In this document: positions 30,996 to 41,261 of the stretch, piece after piece
Layout: each line of letters starts with the position of its first letter
How positions within the stretch are numbered: the first letter of the stretch is position 1
Assembly: GCF_016864375.1 (NCBI RefSeq)
Contig: NZ_CP069354.1
Coordinates: forward strand, 3,073,501-3,137,500
From: Microvirga sp. VF16
GTDB lineage: Bacteria; Pseudomonadota; Alphaproteobacteria; Rhizobiales; Beijerinckiaceae
DNA: 64,000 bases
Direction of reading: 5' to 3'
Made by a program: the position numbers and the translations under genes
Notes under the pieces: model-generated
The model's database searches: none
What the model was told of the DNA's origin: nothing
What the model saw: the letters and a program-made list of their open reading frames with translations, nothing else

Positions 30996-31973
30996 TCACC
31001 ACCGGATCAGGGCGCTCCCCCAGGTAAAACCGCCGCCGATGGCCTCGATCATGACGAGATCGCCGTCCTTGATGCGCCCATCCTTGCGGGCGACATCCAG
31101 GGCCAGAGGGATCGAGGCGGCCGAGGTATTGCCATGCCTGTTGACGGTGATGACCACCTTCTCCTGCGCGATGCCGAGCTTGTCGGCGCTCGCCGTGATG
31201 ATGCGCTTGTTGGCCTGATGCGGCACGAACCACTTCAGGTCGTCGGCGCTTGTGCCGGTCGCTGTGAAAGCGTCCTGCACCACGTCCGCCACCATGCCGA
31301 CGGCAAACTTGAAGACCTCGCGGCCCTCCATCTTCAGGACGCCGGTCGTTTTCGTCGAGCCTGGACCGCCATCGACATAAAGCTTGTCCCGGTAACGCCC
31401 ATCAGACCGAAGATGGGATGTCAGGACGCCCCGGTCGGCCGAAGTGCCTTCGCCCTCCTGGGCTTCGAGCACGATGGCCCCTGCTCCGTCGCCGAACAGC
31501 ACGCAGGTTGTGCGGTCATTCCAATCGAGGATACGGGAGAATGTCTCGGCACCGACGACAAGGGCGCGCTTGTGCGAACCCGACTGCAGAAACTTGTCCG
31601 CCGTTGCCACGGCATAGACGAAGCCCGTGCAGACGGCCTGGAGATCGAAAGCCGCTCCATGGGTCATGCCGATGCCGGTCTGGATCATCGTTGCCGTTGA
31701 CGGGAAGGTGTAGTCCGGCGTCGAGGTGGCGCAGATGACGAGATCGATGTCGGCCGCCGTGAGCCCGGCATCGGCCAGGGCGGCTTCCGCCGCCTTGATG
31801 CCGAGAACGGATGTGGTTTCGTCATCATCCGCAATGTGGCGCTCTTCGATGCCGGTCCTCTGCACGATCCACTCGTGCGAGGTCTCGACCAGCTTCTCAA
31901 GGTCCTGATTTGTCAGCTTGCGTCTCGGCAGATAGGAGCCGATGCCGCGTACGACGGAACGGGTGCGTTTCAA
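30996..31973 (-). CDS. fabH: Beta-ketoacyl-ACP synthase III
   Basis: Starts fatty acid synthesis by condensing acetyl-CoA with malonyl-ACP. It has 325 residues. The catalytic triad is visible: Cys in [20 protein letters not shown], His in [12 protein letters not shown], and Asn in [16 protein letters not shown]. It is 12 bases after plsX and probably co-transcribed, coupling phospholipid and fatty-acid synthesis. Confidence 0.97.
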   Translation of the reverse strand: MKRTRSVVRGIGSYLPRRKLTNQDLEKLVETSHEWIVQRTGIEERHIADDDETTSVLGIKAAEAALADAGLTAADIDLVICATSTPDYTFPSTATMIQTGIGMTHGAAFDLQAVCTGFVYAVATADKFLQSGSHKRALVVGAETFSRILDWNDRTTCVLFGDGAGAIVLEAQEGEGTSADRGVLTSHLRSDGRYRDKLYVDGGPGSTKTTGVLKMEGREVFKFAVGMVADVVQDAFTATGTSADDLKWFVPHQANKRIITASADKLGIAQEKVVITVNRHGNTSAASIPLALDVARKDGRIKDGDLVMIEAIGGGFTWGSALIRW

Positions 31974-31985
31974 GATGCGCCTTCC

Positions 31986-33020
31986 TCAGGCCGTTTGGCC
32001 AACCGGATCATGGTCCAACATGCTCCGGATCGTGTTCATCAATTCAAAATGCGCCATGTCGTAAGCGACGTCGATGGCGCTCGCGAAGCCGAGATCGTCC
32101 GTGCCACCATGGCTTTTGACGACCACTCCTTCGAGCCCCAGGAAGACGCCGCCATTGACCTTGCGCGGGTCCATCTTGTCCCGGAGAGCGTTAAAGGCCT
32201 GTTTCGCGAACAGGTACCCGATCTTCGCCATCAGGGTGCGGCTCATGGCCGAACGCAGATACTGGGCGATCTGCTTAGCCGTTCCCTCGGCAGTCTTCAG
32301 GGCAATATTGCCCGTGAATCCCTCGGTCACGACCACGTCGACTGTGCCTTTGCCAATATCGTCGCCCTCGACGAAGCCGCGATAATCCAGGTGCGGGAAG
32401 GTCGATTCCTTCAGAATCCGGCTGGCTTCCTTGACCGCCTCGATCCCCTTGATCTCTTCCGTGCCGACGTTGAGGAGACCCACGGTCGGGCGATCCAGGT
32501 CGAACACGATGCGCGCCATGGCAGCGCCCATGATTGCCATATCCACCAGATGGCCCGCATCGGCGCCGATGGTCGCACCGACATCGAGCACGATGCTCTC
32601 GTCCCTTAAGGTCGGCCACATGCAGGCAATCGCCGGGCGTTCGATATGCGCCATGGTCTTGAGGCAGACCTTGGCGGTCGCCATCAGGGCCCCGGTGTTA
32701 CCGGCCGAGACGGCGGCATCGGCCTCCCCATCCCGGACGGCCTGGACAGCCCGCCACATGGAAGACTTGCCCCGCCCCATCCGGATGGCCTGACTGGGCT
32801 TTTCGTCCATGGCGATGGCGATGTCCGTATGGCGCAGCTCGGTCGCTTCCTTCAGCTTGGGATGAGCGTTCAGGAGAGGTGCAACAATCGTTTCATTGCC
32901 GAACATCAGGAAACGGAGATCGGGATGGCGCTCCAAGGCCAAGGCTGCGCCCGGGATCACGACGGACGGACCGTGATCGCCCCCCATCGCATCAAGCGAA
33001 ATACGCACCGGCTTCGGCAT
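31986..33020 (-). CDS. plsX: Phosphate acyltransferase PlsX
   Basis: Makes acyl-phosphate from acyl-ACP for the PlsY step of phospholipid synthesis; peripheral to the inner membrane. It has 344 residues from ATG 33020 ([20 protein letters not shown] is the family start); an in-frame upstream ATG at 33053 is less likely. [20 protein letters not shown] and [16 protein letters not shown] are conserved blocks. It follows yceD by 143 bp and precedes fabH. Confidence 0.97.
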   Translation of the reverse strand: MPKPVRISLDAMGGDHGPSVVIPGAALALERHPDLRFLMFGNETIVAPLLNAHPKLKEATELRHTDIAIAMDEKPSQAIRMGRGKSSMWRAVQAVRDGEADAAVSAGNTGALMATAKVCLKTMAHIERPAIACMWPTLRDESIVLDVGATIGADAGHLVDMAIMGAAMARIVFDLDRPTVGLLNVGTEEIKGIEAVKEASRILKESTFPHLDYRGFVEGDDIGKGTVDVVVTEGFTGNIALKTAEGTAKQIAQYLRSAMSRTLMAKIGYLFAKQAFNALRDKMDPRKVNGGVFLGLEGVVVKSHGGTDDLGFASAIDVAYDMAHFELMNTIRSMLDHDPVGQTA

Positions 33021-33163
33021 AAACGATTGTTCTTTCTTTTTTAAGTCATTCAACAGGGGGCGGAAAATAGCGGTTTGCTTTCGCTCCGCAACTGAATTCT
33101 GTAGTCCTGCGATCAGCCCCGACGTGCTGGAGATATGGGTTGAGGATGACTGCTACCAGCCCC

Positions 33164-33679
33164 TTACTTGCCTTCCTTTAGCTTGTTCAAGGCGGCGAAC
33201 GGCGTATCCTTCTCGTCGGAAGGATCGGTATAGCTGAAGTCGACGCCGGGCTTGCGCGGATAGGGATCGAGGCCGAGGGCCAGGAACTCCGCCGTGAGCG
33301 CGCCGAGGTCAATCTGGCTATTCACGATCTCATCCGGCGGCTCATATTCGTTGATATCGGTCGGAGGTTCCGCCGGCATCCCTGAAGGCTCCGCGAAATC
33401 GACCTCGACCTCTTCCTCAATCATGGAATCGAATGGGTCGAGAGTCATCACGCAGACCTGGGTGATCGAGGCCTTGACCACGCCCATCACATGGATGCCC
33501 TTGGCGGAAGCTTTCAGCTGGTAGTCCCCGGAGAGCGCCTGGATCCCCGGCAGGCCGAAATCCCGGGCCAGCGCGGCACATTCCTCGGCCGTCGCCTCCA
33601 CATGGACCTCCTGCCCGCGAGGCGGGATCTTCATGACGTCGATAAGCCGCGACAAAGGCCCCACGGTTTCGGGTGTCAT
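33164..33679 (-). CDS. yceD: YceD/DUF177 family protein
   Basis: DUF177 protein; the E. coli and plant relatives are tied to 23S rRNA accumulation. It has 171 residues. The core LKASAKGIHVMGVVKASITQ, then QVCVMTLDPFDSMIEEEVEV is the family signature. Here rpmF (L32) does not follow, the usual situation in Alphaproteobacteria, and the neighbours are plsX and the bc1 chaperone gene. The exact molecular role is not established. Confidence 0.85.
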   Translation of the reverse strand: MTPETVGPLSRLIDVMKIPPRGQEVHVEATAEECAALARDFGLPGIQALSGDYQLKASAKGIHVMGVVKASITQVCVMTLDPFDSMIEEEVEVDFAEPSGMPAEPPTDINEYEPPDEIVNSQIDLGALTAEFLALGLDPYPRKPGVDFSYTDPSDEKDTPFAALNKLKEGK

Positions 33680-33691
33680 CGGGTTGCCTCC

Positions 33692-34222
33692 TTAAGCAAA
33701 GGTCTCGGGCACGGGAAAAACGGGCCCTGTCTCCAGAAGCGTATCCAGATCCACTGCCTTGAATCCCTGGTCGGCTGCGAGGGCATAACGCGCCAGAGGC
33801 GTGGCCGGTGCCTCGCTGCCATAGACGTTGCGGCCGAGGGCCAGCGCCAAACCTTCCTCGTCGGCGTCATTGAGAGGGGCATCATAGGCATGGGCTCGCC
33901 CGTAGAAGGATTCGGCGACTTTCTTCATCCGCTTCGGCACGACGGTGTCACCGACGCCCATTTCCCTTAAGGAAGCATCCATGTCGCGGAAGAAGGCGTC
34001 GGTCAGGTCCTTGGCGACCTCAGCGGCCGGATGCGAGAGCTCGCGCAGGGCACGCAGGGCCAATACCATATGCAGCGAGAGGGCCTCGAACCGCCCCTCC
34101 AGGGTGTCCGGGATGCCAAGTGCCGCATAGAGCCCAGGGTTGCGCGATGCCGTCGCAATTCTCTTGTAGAGAGTCGCGATGGTGGTTCGCCGGGGGTCCT
34201 TGCGGAAGAGACTGAAGATCAC
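33692..34222 (-). CDS. Ubiquinol-cytochrome c chaperone (CBP3-like) family protein
   Basis: Probable assembly factor for the cytochrome bc1 complex, by family resemblance to mitochondrial Cbp3/UQCC1. It has 176 residues, mostly alpha-helical: LYKRIATASRNPGLYAALGI at the N-terminus, then LHMVLALRALRE and LTDAFFRDMDASLREMGVGD, the most characteristic family block. It ends 12 bases before the yceD start and is probably in the same operon. No membrane segment. It is divergent from bamE. Confidence 0.88.
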   Translation of the reverse strand: MIFSLFRKDPRRTTIATLYKRIATASRNPGLYAALGIPDTLEGRFEALSLHMVLALRALRELSHPAAEVAKDLTDAFFRDMDASLREMGVGDTVVPKRMKKVAESFYGRAHAYDAPLNDADEEGLALALGRNVYGSEAPATPLARYALAADQGFKAVDLDTLLETGPVFPVPETFA

Positions 34223-34324
34223 GGCTCTGCCCTTCCAAGCTTGTCAAAATCGTAGCCTCGGGTTACGCCATCACCATCCGTAGGCGCAAGCTTATCCGCG
34301 CCGCATTTCTGGAAGAACCGTACG

Positions 34325-34777
34325 ATGCGTCGATATCATACTCTTTTGGTGCGCCTGGCTACTGCAACCGTTCTCGCCTCGTCCGTAGCCGCCTGCACGA
34401 TGGGCGACGAGTTCCAACGCGGCTACGTCGTGGATGAGCGCGCCGTCGCTTCGGTGAAGAAGGGTATGAGCGCCGATCAGGTCCTCCAGACCCTCGGAAC
34501 TCCTTCGACCGTGTCCACCGTCGGCAACCGCAACTGGTACTATATCAGCCAGAAATCCCGTCGCACGCTGCAGTTCATGGGCGAGCAGGTGGTCGATCAG
34601 CAAGTCACGGCCGTCTATTTCGACCAGGGTCTACGGGTCGAGCGCGTTGCCCTTTACGGCCTGCAGGACGGCAAGGTCTTCGACTTCATCAGCCGCACCA
34701 CCCCGGCTGGCGGCGAGGAATCCAGCTTCCTCGGTCAGATCTTCAAGGGCATGACCAGCTTCAACCCGTTCGGCTGA
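34325..34777 (+). CDS. bamE: Outer membrane assembly lipoprotein BamE (SmpA/OmlA)
   Basis: Lipoprotein of the BAM complex that inserts beta-barrel proteins in the outer membrane. It has 150 residues. The lipoprotein signal peptide ends VLASSVAACTMGDEF, with the lipobox Cys at about residue 24. SVKKGMSADQVLQTLGTPST and NRNWYYISQKSRRTLQFMGE are the BamE fold signatures. Stands alone, divergent from the chaperone gene and followed by its own terminator. Confidence 0.95.
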   Translation: MRRYHTLLVRLATATVLASSVAACTMGDEFQRGYVVDERAVASVKKGMSADQVLQTLGTPSTVSTVGNRNWYYISQKSRRTLQFMGEQVVDQQVTAVYFDQGLRVERVALYGLQDGKVFDFISRTTPAGGEESSFLGQIFKGMTSFNPFG

Positions 34778-34802
34778 TCCGACAGCAGCACGAGAATTCG
34801 GG

Positions 34803-34833
34803 ATGGCCGGGCTTTCGTCCCGGCCATTTTCTT
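34803..34833 (+). terminator. Intrinsic terminator of bamE
   Basis: Perfect 9-bp stem ATGGCCGGG (34803-34811) with CCCGGCCAT (34819-34827), 7-nt loop, followed by TTTCTTT on the plus strand. Confidence 0.85.
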
Positions 34834-34854
34834 TGCGTCCGCCAGCCAAAGAAG

Positions 34855-34880
34855 AAGCCCACGGCTCTCGCCGCGGGCTT
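34855..34880 (-). terminator. Intrinsic terminator of hppA
   Basis: An 11-bp stem with one mismatch (34855-34865 with 34870-34880), 4-nt loop, followed on the minus strand by CTTCTTTGG. It lies between the hppA stop and the convergent bamE terminator. Confidence 0.7.
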
Positions 34881-34903
34881 GATGCTGTTTGACCGCGCTG
34901 CTC

Positions 34904-37030
34904 TTACGAATGTGCGAGGATCGCGAGGAGCAGCAAGGCGATGATGTTGGTGATCTTGATCGCCGGGTTCACGGCAGGGCCTGCCGTGTCCTTGTAGGGG
35001 TCGCCGACGGTGTCGCCCGTGACGGAAGCCTTGTGGGCGTCAGAGCCCTTATGGTGGGTTGTGCCGGAGGCATCCGTGAAGCCGTCCTCGAAGGACTTCT
35101 TGGCGTTGTCCCAGGCACCGCCGCCCGAGGTCATCGAGATGGCGACGAACAGGCCCGTGACGATCACGCCGAGAAGCATGGCGCCCACGGCCGAGAAGGC
35201 CTCGGACTTGCCTGCCACCCAATAGACGATGAAGTAGGTCACGATCGGCGCCAGCACCGGCAGGAGCGAGGGCACGATCATTTCCTTGATCGCGGCGCGG
35301 GTGAGCATGTCGACGGCGCGACCGTAATCGGGACGGTCGGTACCGGCCATGATGCCCGGCCTCTCGCGGAACTGACGACGCACTTCCTCCACCACCGAGC
35401 CCGCTGCCCGGCCAACCGCCGTCATGGCGATGCCGCCGAACAGGAACGGGATGAGGCCGCCGAACAGGAGACCGACCACCACGTAAGGGTTCGTCAGGGA
35501 GAAGTTCGGCGCCACGCCCTGGAAGTATGGGTATTGTGCCGCGTTCTGGGTGAAGTAGTTCAGGTCCGACGTATAGGCCGCGAACAGCACCAGGGCGCCA
35601 AGACCGGCAGAACCGATGGCATAGCCCTTGGTCACCGCCTTCGTGGTGTTGCCGACCGCGTCGAGAGCGTCCGTCGACTTGCGGACCTCCTTCGGCAGCC
35701 CGGCCATTTCAGCAATGCCGCCGGCATTGTCGGTCACCGGCCCGAAGGCATCGAGGGCCACGATCATGCCGGCGAGTGCCAGCATGGCCGTCACGGCGAT
35801 CGCGATGCCGAACAGACCGGCGAGCTTGAAGGCCACGATGATGCCCGCGATGATGACGATGGTCGGCAGCGCGGTCGCTTCCAGCGAGACCGCGAGGCCC
35901 TGGATCACGTTCGTGCCATGGCCCGTCACGGATGCTTGTGCAATGGAGCGCACGGGGCGGAAGCCGACGCCGGTATAGAACTCCGTGATGACCACGATCA
36001 GCGCCGTCACGGCGAGACCGATGATCGCGCACCAGAACAGAGCCTGACCCGTGAAGTCGGCACCAGGAACTGCCCCAAAACCTATCATCTGCCACGTGAC
36101 CACGGCAATTGCCGCCGCGGACAGGATGCCGGTCACGATGAGGCCCTTGTAGAGCGCGCCCATGATGGACTCGTTCTGCCCGAGCTTCACGAAGAAGCTG
36201 CCGATGATCGAGGTGACGATGCAGGCCGCGCCGATGGCGAGCGGATACATCAGCATGGTGTCGAGGGTCGCCTGGCCGGCGAAGAAGATCGCCGCGAGAA
36301 CCATAGTGGCGACCACGGTCACCGCGTAGGTCTCGAACAGGTCGGCCGCCATGCCGGCGCAGTCGCCGACATTGTCGCCCACGTTGTCGGCGATGGTGGC
36401 TGGATTGCGCGGGTCGTCCTCCGGAATGCCGGCCTCGACCTTGCCCACGAGATCGCCGCCCACGTCGGCACCCTTGGTGAAGATACCGCCGCCGAGACGG
36501 GCGAAGATCGAGATCAGCGAAGCACCGAAGCCCAGGGCCACAAGGCTGTCGATGACCACGCGGTCGGAGGGGTTCAGGCCGGAGACGCGGGTCAGGTAGC
36601 CATAATAGAGAGCGACCCCGAGAAGGGCGAGACCGGCCACCAGCATGCCGGTGACGGCGCCCGCCTTGAAGGCGACGTCAAGACCGCCGCCGAGCGATTG
36701 GGTTGCGGCTTGGGCGGTGCGGACATTGGCCCGAACCGACACGTTCATGCCGATGAAGCCTGCCGCTCCGGAAAGAATGGCGCCGATGGCAAAGCCGATG
36801 GCGACCCGAATGCCGAGGAAGTAGGCGATGATGGCGAATAGAACGACGCCCACAACGGCAATAGTTGCGTATTGCCTGCGGAGATAGGCTTTCGCGCCTT
36901 CGGCAATCGCACCGGCGATTTCCTGCATGCGCTGAGAACCGGCGTCCCGCTTCATCACATCGCTAATGGCCCAAAAGCCATAGGCAATCGAAAGAAGGCC
37001 GCCCAAGATAATTAGGGTGAGTGCCATCAT
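34904..37030 (-). CDS. hppA: Proton-translocating inorganic pyrophosphatase, K+-independent type
   Basis: Membrane-bound pyrophosphatase that couples PPi hydrolysis to proton pumping across the inner membrane. It has 708 residues from the ATG pair at 37030/37027, with about 16 helices. The PPi-binding Asp-rich loops are seen: [20 protein letters not shown] with [20 protein letters not shown], and [16 protein letters not shown] near the end. In VGNTTKAV the Lys marks the K+-independent subclass, whereas K+-dependent enzymes have Ala there. It stands downstream of the MFS gene on the same strand with its own terminator. Confidence 0.97.
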   Translation of the reverse strand: MMALTLIILGGLLSIAYGFWAISDVMKRDAGSQRMQEIAGAIAEGAKAYLRRQYATIAVVGVVLFAIIAYFLGIRVAIGFAIGAILSGAAGFIGMNVSVRANVRTAQAATQSLGGGLDVAFKAGAVTGMLVAGLALLGVALYYGYLTRVSGLNPSDRVVIDSLVALGFGASLISIFARLGGGIFTKGADVGGDLVGKVEAGIPEDDPRNPATIADNVGDNVGDCAGMAADLFETYAVTVVATMVLAAIFFAGQATLDTMLMYPLAIGAACIVTSIIGSFFVKLGQNESIMGALYKGLIVTGILSAAAIAVVTWQMIGFGAVPGADFTGQALFWCAIIGLAVTALIVVITEFYTGVGFRPVRSIAQASVTGHGTNVIQGLAVSLEATALPTIVIIAGIIVAFKLAGLFGIAIAVTAMLALAGMIVALDAFGPVTDNAGGIAEMAGLPKEVRKSTDALDAVGNTTKAVTKGYAIGSAGLGALVLFAAYTSDLNYFTQNAAQYPYFQGVAPNFSLTNPYVVVGLLFGGLIPFLFGGIAMTAVGRAAGSVVEEVRRQFRERPGIMAGTDRPDYGRAVDMLTRAAIKEMIVPSLLPVLAPIVTYFIVYWVAGKSEAFSAVGAMLLGVIVTGLFVAISMTSGGGAWDNAKKSFEDGFTDASGTTHHKGSDAHKASVTGDTVGDPYKDTAGPAVNPAIKITNIIALLLLAILAHS

Positions 37031-37186
37031 GCCATCCTTGTTATGGGAAAGCAGAAAGCCGCTCATCAAGGCCTGTTTCCTGACCTCGACCGGCCCCTAC
37101 CCCCAGCGAACGTCATATTTGGTGGCAAAAAACTAGGCCGTTCGCAACAATCCTACCGACGCAACTCACAGGAAGGCCTTAATACT

Positions 37187-38416
37187 TTAAGCGGGTGCGA
37201 TGCCCTTCGTCCTCTGCCGCCAAGCTAGCAGAATTAGAGCGACGATGACGGGCGGGAAGACCAGCCAGTTCACGCTTTCCCAGCCTCCGGCACTCAGCAG
37301 CTTCCCCGACGAGAACGAGGCGATGGCGACCGAGCCGAAGATGAGAAAGTCGTTGGCGGCCTGGACTTTGGCGCGTTCCTCTGGCCGGTAGCATTCGATC
37401 ACCAGGACGGTGGCCCCGATAAAGCCGAAGTTCCAGCCGAGCCCAAGAAGGACGAGTGTTATCCAGAAATGCGCGATGCTGATGCCGGACAGGCCGATGA
37501 TGGCCGAAAGAGCGATCAGCACGAGGCCGGTGGCCGTCACCCGTTTCTTGCCGAATCGGGCGATCAGGCGACCGGTGAAGAAGCTCGGCCCGAACATGGC
37601 CAGGATATGCCACTGGATGCCGAGCGCCGCCGCGCCGACCGGATGACCGCAGCCGATCATCGCCAGTGGCGCCGCCGTCATCATGAAGGTCATAAGGCTA
37701 TAGGAAACGAGGCCAGAGACCGCCGCCACGATGAAACGGGGCTGGCGCACGATCTCGATCAGGGGCCGGCCACCGGCCTTCGTGGCGGCAACGCTGATGG
37801 GGGCTGGCCGCAGGAACGAAACGACGATCATTGAGAGCAGAGCCAGGGTTGCCTGCCCCAGGAAGGCACCGGCGAAGGGAGCGGCTTCGACCGCGTCCCG
37901 GGTCCAGATCACAGTCTGAGGCCCGATCACGCCTGCCACCAGGCCGCCTGTCATGACCCAGGAGATTGCCCTGGGCTTGAAGGCCTCGGAGGCCGCGTCG
38001 GTGGCGGCGAAGCGATAGCTCTGGTTGAACGAGCCGTAGCTGCCGATGATGAAGGTGCCGAGGCAGAACAGGACGAAACTGAACGAGGCGATGCCAAAGG
38101 CGGCAAGGCAACCGCCCGCAAGGCCGATTCCGGCCCCGATGATGTAGCCGATGCGCCGCCCTGCCTTGCGCATCAGCATCGCGGCCGGAATGGTGCCGAG
38201 AGCCAGACCGAGATTGAGCAGGCTGACCGGGAGCGTCGCCAATTCCTTGTTCGACGCAAGGGCTTGGCCGACGAGGCCGCCAAGCGACACCACGATGGCC
38301 GGGCTCGAGCCGCCGAGAGCCATGGCGGCCGCGAGAACCACGGCATTGTGCTTGGCGATGGCGTCGCTGGAAAATGCCTGGAAGGAAGTGTCAGAAATGC
38401 TGGTAGGAGCCGACAT
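37187..38416 (-). CDS. MFS transporter
   Basis: Major facilitator superfamily permease with 409 residues and about 12 predicted helices in the inner membrane. LMRKAGRRIGYIIGAGIGLA fits the loop 2-3 motif region (usually GxxxDRxGRR) in relaxed form, and LIARFGKKRVTATGLVLIAL is its repeat in the second half. Its start overlaps the thiL stop region by 26 bases, so it is coupled to thiL, but nothing in the sequence reveals the substrate. Confidence 0.9.
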   Translation of the reverse strand: MSAPTSISDTSFQAFSSDAIAKHNAVVLAAAMALGGSSPAIVVSLGGLVGQALASNKELATLPVSLLNLGLALGTIPAAMLMRKAGRRIGYIIGAGIGLAGGCLAAFGIASFSFVLFCLGTFIIGSYGSFNQSYRFAATDAASEAFKPRAISWVMTGGLVAGVIGPQTVIWTRDAVEAAPFAGAFLGQATLALLSMIVVSFLRPAPISVAATKAGGRPLIEIVRQPRFIVAAVSGLVSYSLMTFMMTAAPLAMIGCGHPVGAAALGIQWHILAMFGPSFFTGRLIARFGKKRVTATGLVLIALSAIIGLSGISIAHFWITLVLLGLGWNFGFIGATVLVIECYRPEERAKVQAANDFLIFGSVAIASFSSGKLLSAGGWESVNWLVFPPVIVALILLAWRQRTKGIAPA

Positions 38417-39380
38417 CGTAGCGTCTTTCGAGATCGTTCATCCGAAAGACCGGCAGATCTTGTCCTGAGACGACTCGGCCGATGACGGACAGGGTGATCC
38501 CGACGCTATCGGCCTCTTTCCGGAAACTGTCGAGATTCTTTTCCGGAACGCTGCAGAGAATCTCGTAATCGTCCCCGCCGGTCAGGGCGAGATCGAGCAG
38601 GTCGGGCGAAGCCTGGACAGCCCTCACCGCGGCGGCCGACAGCGGGACCTGATCCGCTTCGATGAGAGCGCTGACGCCACTCGCCCGCATCATCTTGGCG
38701 AGATCGCCGGCGAGACCGTCGGAGACGTCCATGGCGGCGCTGGCGTGGTTGCGCAGAGCTGCAGCGAGACGATGGCGCGGCCGGGGATGGAGATAACGGT
38801 CGGCCAGATGCGCCTTGTCTTCAGGCGAGAGACCCTCGGCCCAGGCCGGGGCGGAGCGGAGCGTCAGCCCGAGCGCCGCATCGCCGATGGTGCCGGTGAC
38901 GCAGATGATATCCCCGACTTGCGCCGTAGTGCGCCGGACCATCCGACCCGCCGGCACTTCTCCGACAGCGGTCACGGAGAGGGTCAGGGGTCCCCTCGCC
39001 TTCACGGTATCGCCACCGAGGAGCGGGCAGGAGAAATCCCGGGACGCCTCTCCCAACCCAGCAGCAAAATCGGCAAGCCAGTTCTCCGTCCAGTCACCGG
39101 GCAGGGCAAGGCTGAGCAGGAAGCCGGCAGGGTCGGCGCCCTTGGCGGCGAGATCCGAGACATTCACCCCTAGCGCTTTCCGGGCAATGGAGCCGGGAGC
39201 ATCCTCGGGCAGAAAGTGGACGTGCTCGACTAGCGCATCGACGGTGAGGACGAGATCGTGGCCGGGCTTCGGGGTGAGGCGGGCAGCGTCGTCCTTGAGG
39301 CCAAGGCCGCCTTCACCGGCGATGGGGGCGAAGAAGCGGGCGATCAGACTGTCCTCGCCGGGGCGTTCCTTCGAACTCAT
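38391..39380 (-). CDS. thiL: Thiamine-monophosphate kinase
   Basis: Phosphorylates thiamine phosphate to thiamine diphosphate, the last step of vitamin B1 cofactor synthesis. It has 329 residues. LGLKDDAARL and DLVLTVDALVEHVHF carry the metal-binding Asp residues, CPLLGGDTVKARG and AMDVSDGLAGDLAKMM follow, and TGGDDYEILCSVPE is the C-terminal signature. It lies 27 bases after nusB. Confidence 0.96.
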   Translation of the reverse strand: MSSKERPGEDSLIARFFAPIAGEGGLGLKDDAARLTPKPGHDLVLTVDALVEHVHFLPEDAPGSIARKALGVNVSDLAAKGADPAGFLLSLALPGDWTENWLADFAAGLGEASRDFSCPLLGGDTVKARGPLTLSVTAVGEVPAGRMVRRTTAQVGDIICVTGTIGDAALGLTLRSAPAWAEGLSPEDKAHLADRYLHPRPRHRLAAALRNHASAAMDVSDGLAGDLAKMMRASGVSALIEADQVPLSAAAVRAVQASPDLLDLALTGGDDYEILCSVPEKNLDSFRKEADSVGITLSVIGRVVSGQDLPVFRMNDLERRYDVGSYQHF

Positions 39381-39407
39381 CGGCTGACAATCCCCGCCCG
39401 CATCGTC

Positions 39408-39890
39408 TTACCGCTTGCCCTGCCCGGCGGCCTTCTTTTCCAGCTCACCGGGGCGGACATCGCGGGTGACCTTGTCGAGCACCGCATTTACGAGGCCGGG
39501 CTCGTCCTCACCGTAGAAGCCGTGTGTGACGTCCACATATTCGGTGATGACGACGCGCGCGGGCACGTCCTTGCGGAACATCAGCTCATAGCCGCCCGCG
39601 CGCAGGATGGCCCGCAGCACCGCTTCGACGCGCTTCAGCGGCCAGTCGGTGGCAAGGGCATTGTCGATCTTCACGTCGATCTCGCGCTGGTTCTTGACCA
39701 CGCCCGAGAGAATGTCGCGGAAGAAAGCGTTGTCCGACGGCTGGAACTCGATGCCCTCGACCTCACGGCCGATCCAGAAGGTCTCGAACTCGGCGAGCGC
39801 GTCGAGTACGGTTTTGCCCGACACGTCCATCTGATAAAGGGCCTGGACGGCAGCGAGGCGAGCGGCCGAGCGCTCTGCTGGCTTCGTCAT
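39408..39890 (-). CDS. nusB: Transcription antitermination factor NusB
   Basis: RNA-binding factor that with NusE/S10 promotes rRNA antitermination. It has 160 residues, all-helical. RLAAVQALYQMDVSGKT is the N-terminal signature, and AILRAGGYELMFRKDVPARV and GEDEPGLVNAVLDKVTRDVR are the core. Its ATG lies 2 bases after the ribH stop, the usual ribH-nusB pair. Confidence 0.97.
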   Translation of the reverse strand: MTKPAERSAARLAAVQALYQMDVSGKTVLDALAEFETFWIGREVEGIEFQPSDNAFFRDILSGVVKNQREIDVKIDNALATDWPLKRVEAVLRAILRAGGYELMFRKDVPARVVITEYVDVTHGFYGEDEPGLVNAVLDKVTRDVRPGELEKKAAGQGKR

Positions 39891-39892
39891 GA

Positions 39893-40393
39893 TCAGCCCT
39901 CCACGAGTTGGCGCTTGATGCGCAGGACAGCCAGAGCCGCGTCCACCGCTCCTCCGCCCTTATTCAATTCATTCACCTTCGCGCGGGTCCAAGCCTGCTC
40001 CTCATTCTCCACGGTGAGGATGCCGTTGGCGAGAGGAATGCGGCGCTCGACCGACAGGTCCATCAGGGCGCGAGCGCTCTCGCCGGCGACGATGTCGTAA
40101 TGCCCGGTCTCGCCGCGGATGACGCAGCCGAGAGCCACGACGGCGTCGTAGGGCCTGCCGGCCTTCTCGGCGGCATCGAGGGCGATCGCGATGGTGGCCG
40201 GGATTTCGAGCGCACCGTCGAGCGTCAGCACATCCATGCTCGCCTGTGCCGCCTCGACCGCGCCTTTCGCGCCGCGCAGAAGCTCATCGGCGAGGTCATC
40301 GTAGAAGCGGGCTTCGACGATCAGGATGCGGGCGCCGGGGACCGGCAGACGGGGGTTTTTCGGCTTATCGGAAGGCGCGACCATGTGGCTCAA
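39893..40393 (-). CDS. ribH: 6,7-dimethyl-8-ribityllumazine synthase
   Basis: Condenses the ribityl-aminouracil with dihydroxybutanone phosphate, the penultimate step to riboflavin. It has 166 residues. [20 protein letters not shown] is the family signature with the catalytic His, and [20 protein letters not shown] follows. It is separated from ribE by a 232-bp gap containing an inverted repeat, and abuts nusB. Confidence 0.97.
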   Translation of the reverse strand: MSHMVAPSDKPKNPRLPVPGARILIVEARFYDDLADELLRGAKGAVEAAQASMDVLTLDGALEIPATIAIALDAAEKAGRPYDAVVALGCVIRGETGHYDIVAGESARALMDLSVERRIPLANGILTVENEEQAWTRAKVNELNKGGGAVDAALAVLRIKRQLVEG

Positions 40394-40450
40394 AAACCTT
40401 TATCAGTGTCGTCTCTCAATCGGAGTGCCCAGCCGATAAAGCGTTGGCAG

Positions 40451-40556
40451 CCCTCCTCCCCCTTGTGGGGAGGAGTTGGAGGTGGGGGTGTCAGCGTCAC
40501 ATTCTGAACGATTGGCGCTCACACCCCCACCCTGGCCCTCCCCACAAGGGGGAGGG
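40451..40556. repeat. Intergenic palindromic repeat between ribE and ribH
   Basis: Two C-rich/G-rich arms (40451-40491 and 40521-40556) are inverted copies. Each arm is itself a hairpin: CTCCTCCCC/GGGGAGGAG in the first and CCCTCCCC/GGGGAGGG in the second. GGTGGGGGTGT pairs with ACACCCCCACC across the middle. It resembles the dispersed CCCTCCCC-type intergenic repeats of Hyphomicrobiales (recall). It lies inside the rib operon, so it would be transcribed as a long stem. Confidence 0.8.
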
Positions 40557-40625
40557 AAACCCGCGCTGCATCCTTATCGGCCGGACCCTCAAGCTGAGGG
40601 CTATGTCAAGGAAAGTTAAACGTCC

Positions 40626-41261
40626 CTACTCCGCCCGGCGCGCATCCGCAAGCCGCGCGGCATAGCGCGCCATGAGATCGACTTCGAGATTGAGCTTGTC
40701 GCCCACCTGCCGCTCGCCCCAGGTGGTGACGGCGAGGGTGTGCGGGATGATGAGCACGGAGAACATGTCGTCGTTGACGGAATTCACCGTCAGCGACGTG
40801 CCGTCGAGGCAGACGGAACCCTTTTCAGCGATGAACGGGGCCAGCGCCGGCGGCGCCTTGATGGTGAAGCGGGCGGTCGGTCCCCATGGATCGTCGCCGG
40901 CGGTGATCGCTTCCTTGGCCACGATGGTGGCGATGCCGTCCACGTGTCCAGTGACGATATGGCCGCCGAGCTCGTCGCCGATCTTCAGCGAACGCTCCAG
41001 ATTGACCTTGGTACCGGACTGCCAATCGCCCACGGTGGTGCGATCCAGGGTTTCGGCGGCGGCATCCACATCGAACCAGCAACCGCCCTCGCGTGGGCCG
41101 ACAGCGACCACAGTGAGGCATGGCCCGCCACAGGCGATGGAGGCGCCGAGCGCAATGGTGGCGGGGTCGAAGGATGCATGGATGCGCAGGCGCTTCAGGG
41201 TTCCTTGAGCCCCCTCGGCGGTTGCAATCTCACCGACATCGGTGACGATACCCGTAAACAT
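40626..41261 (-). CDS. ribE: Riboflavin synthase subunit alpha
   Basis: Dismutates two lumazines to riboflavin. It has 211 residues, built from two homologous beta-barrels starting [12 protein letters not shown] and GHIVTGHVDGIATIV. LDGTSLTVNSVNDDMFSVLI is in the second half. The start ATG overlaps the ribD stop by one base (TGATG), showing coupling. Confidence 0.97.
   Translation of the reverse strand: MFTGIVTDVGEIATAEGAQGTLKRLRIHASFDPATIALGASIACGGPCLTVVAVGPREGGCWFDVDAAAETLDRTTVGDWQSGTKVNLERSLKIGDELGGHIVTGHVDGIATIVAKEAITAGDDPWGPTARFTIKAPPALAPFIAEKGSVCLDGTSLTVNSVNDDMFSVLIIPHTLAVTTWGERQVGDKLNLEVDLMARYAARLADARRAE

Noticed and set aside
34241..34269. Promoter for bamE: TTGTCA, 17 bases, TACGCC
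   Set aside because: The -10 element is too poor to list as a feature, though the position is plausible.
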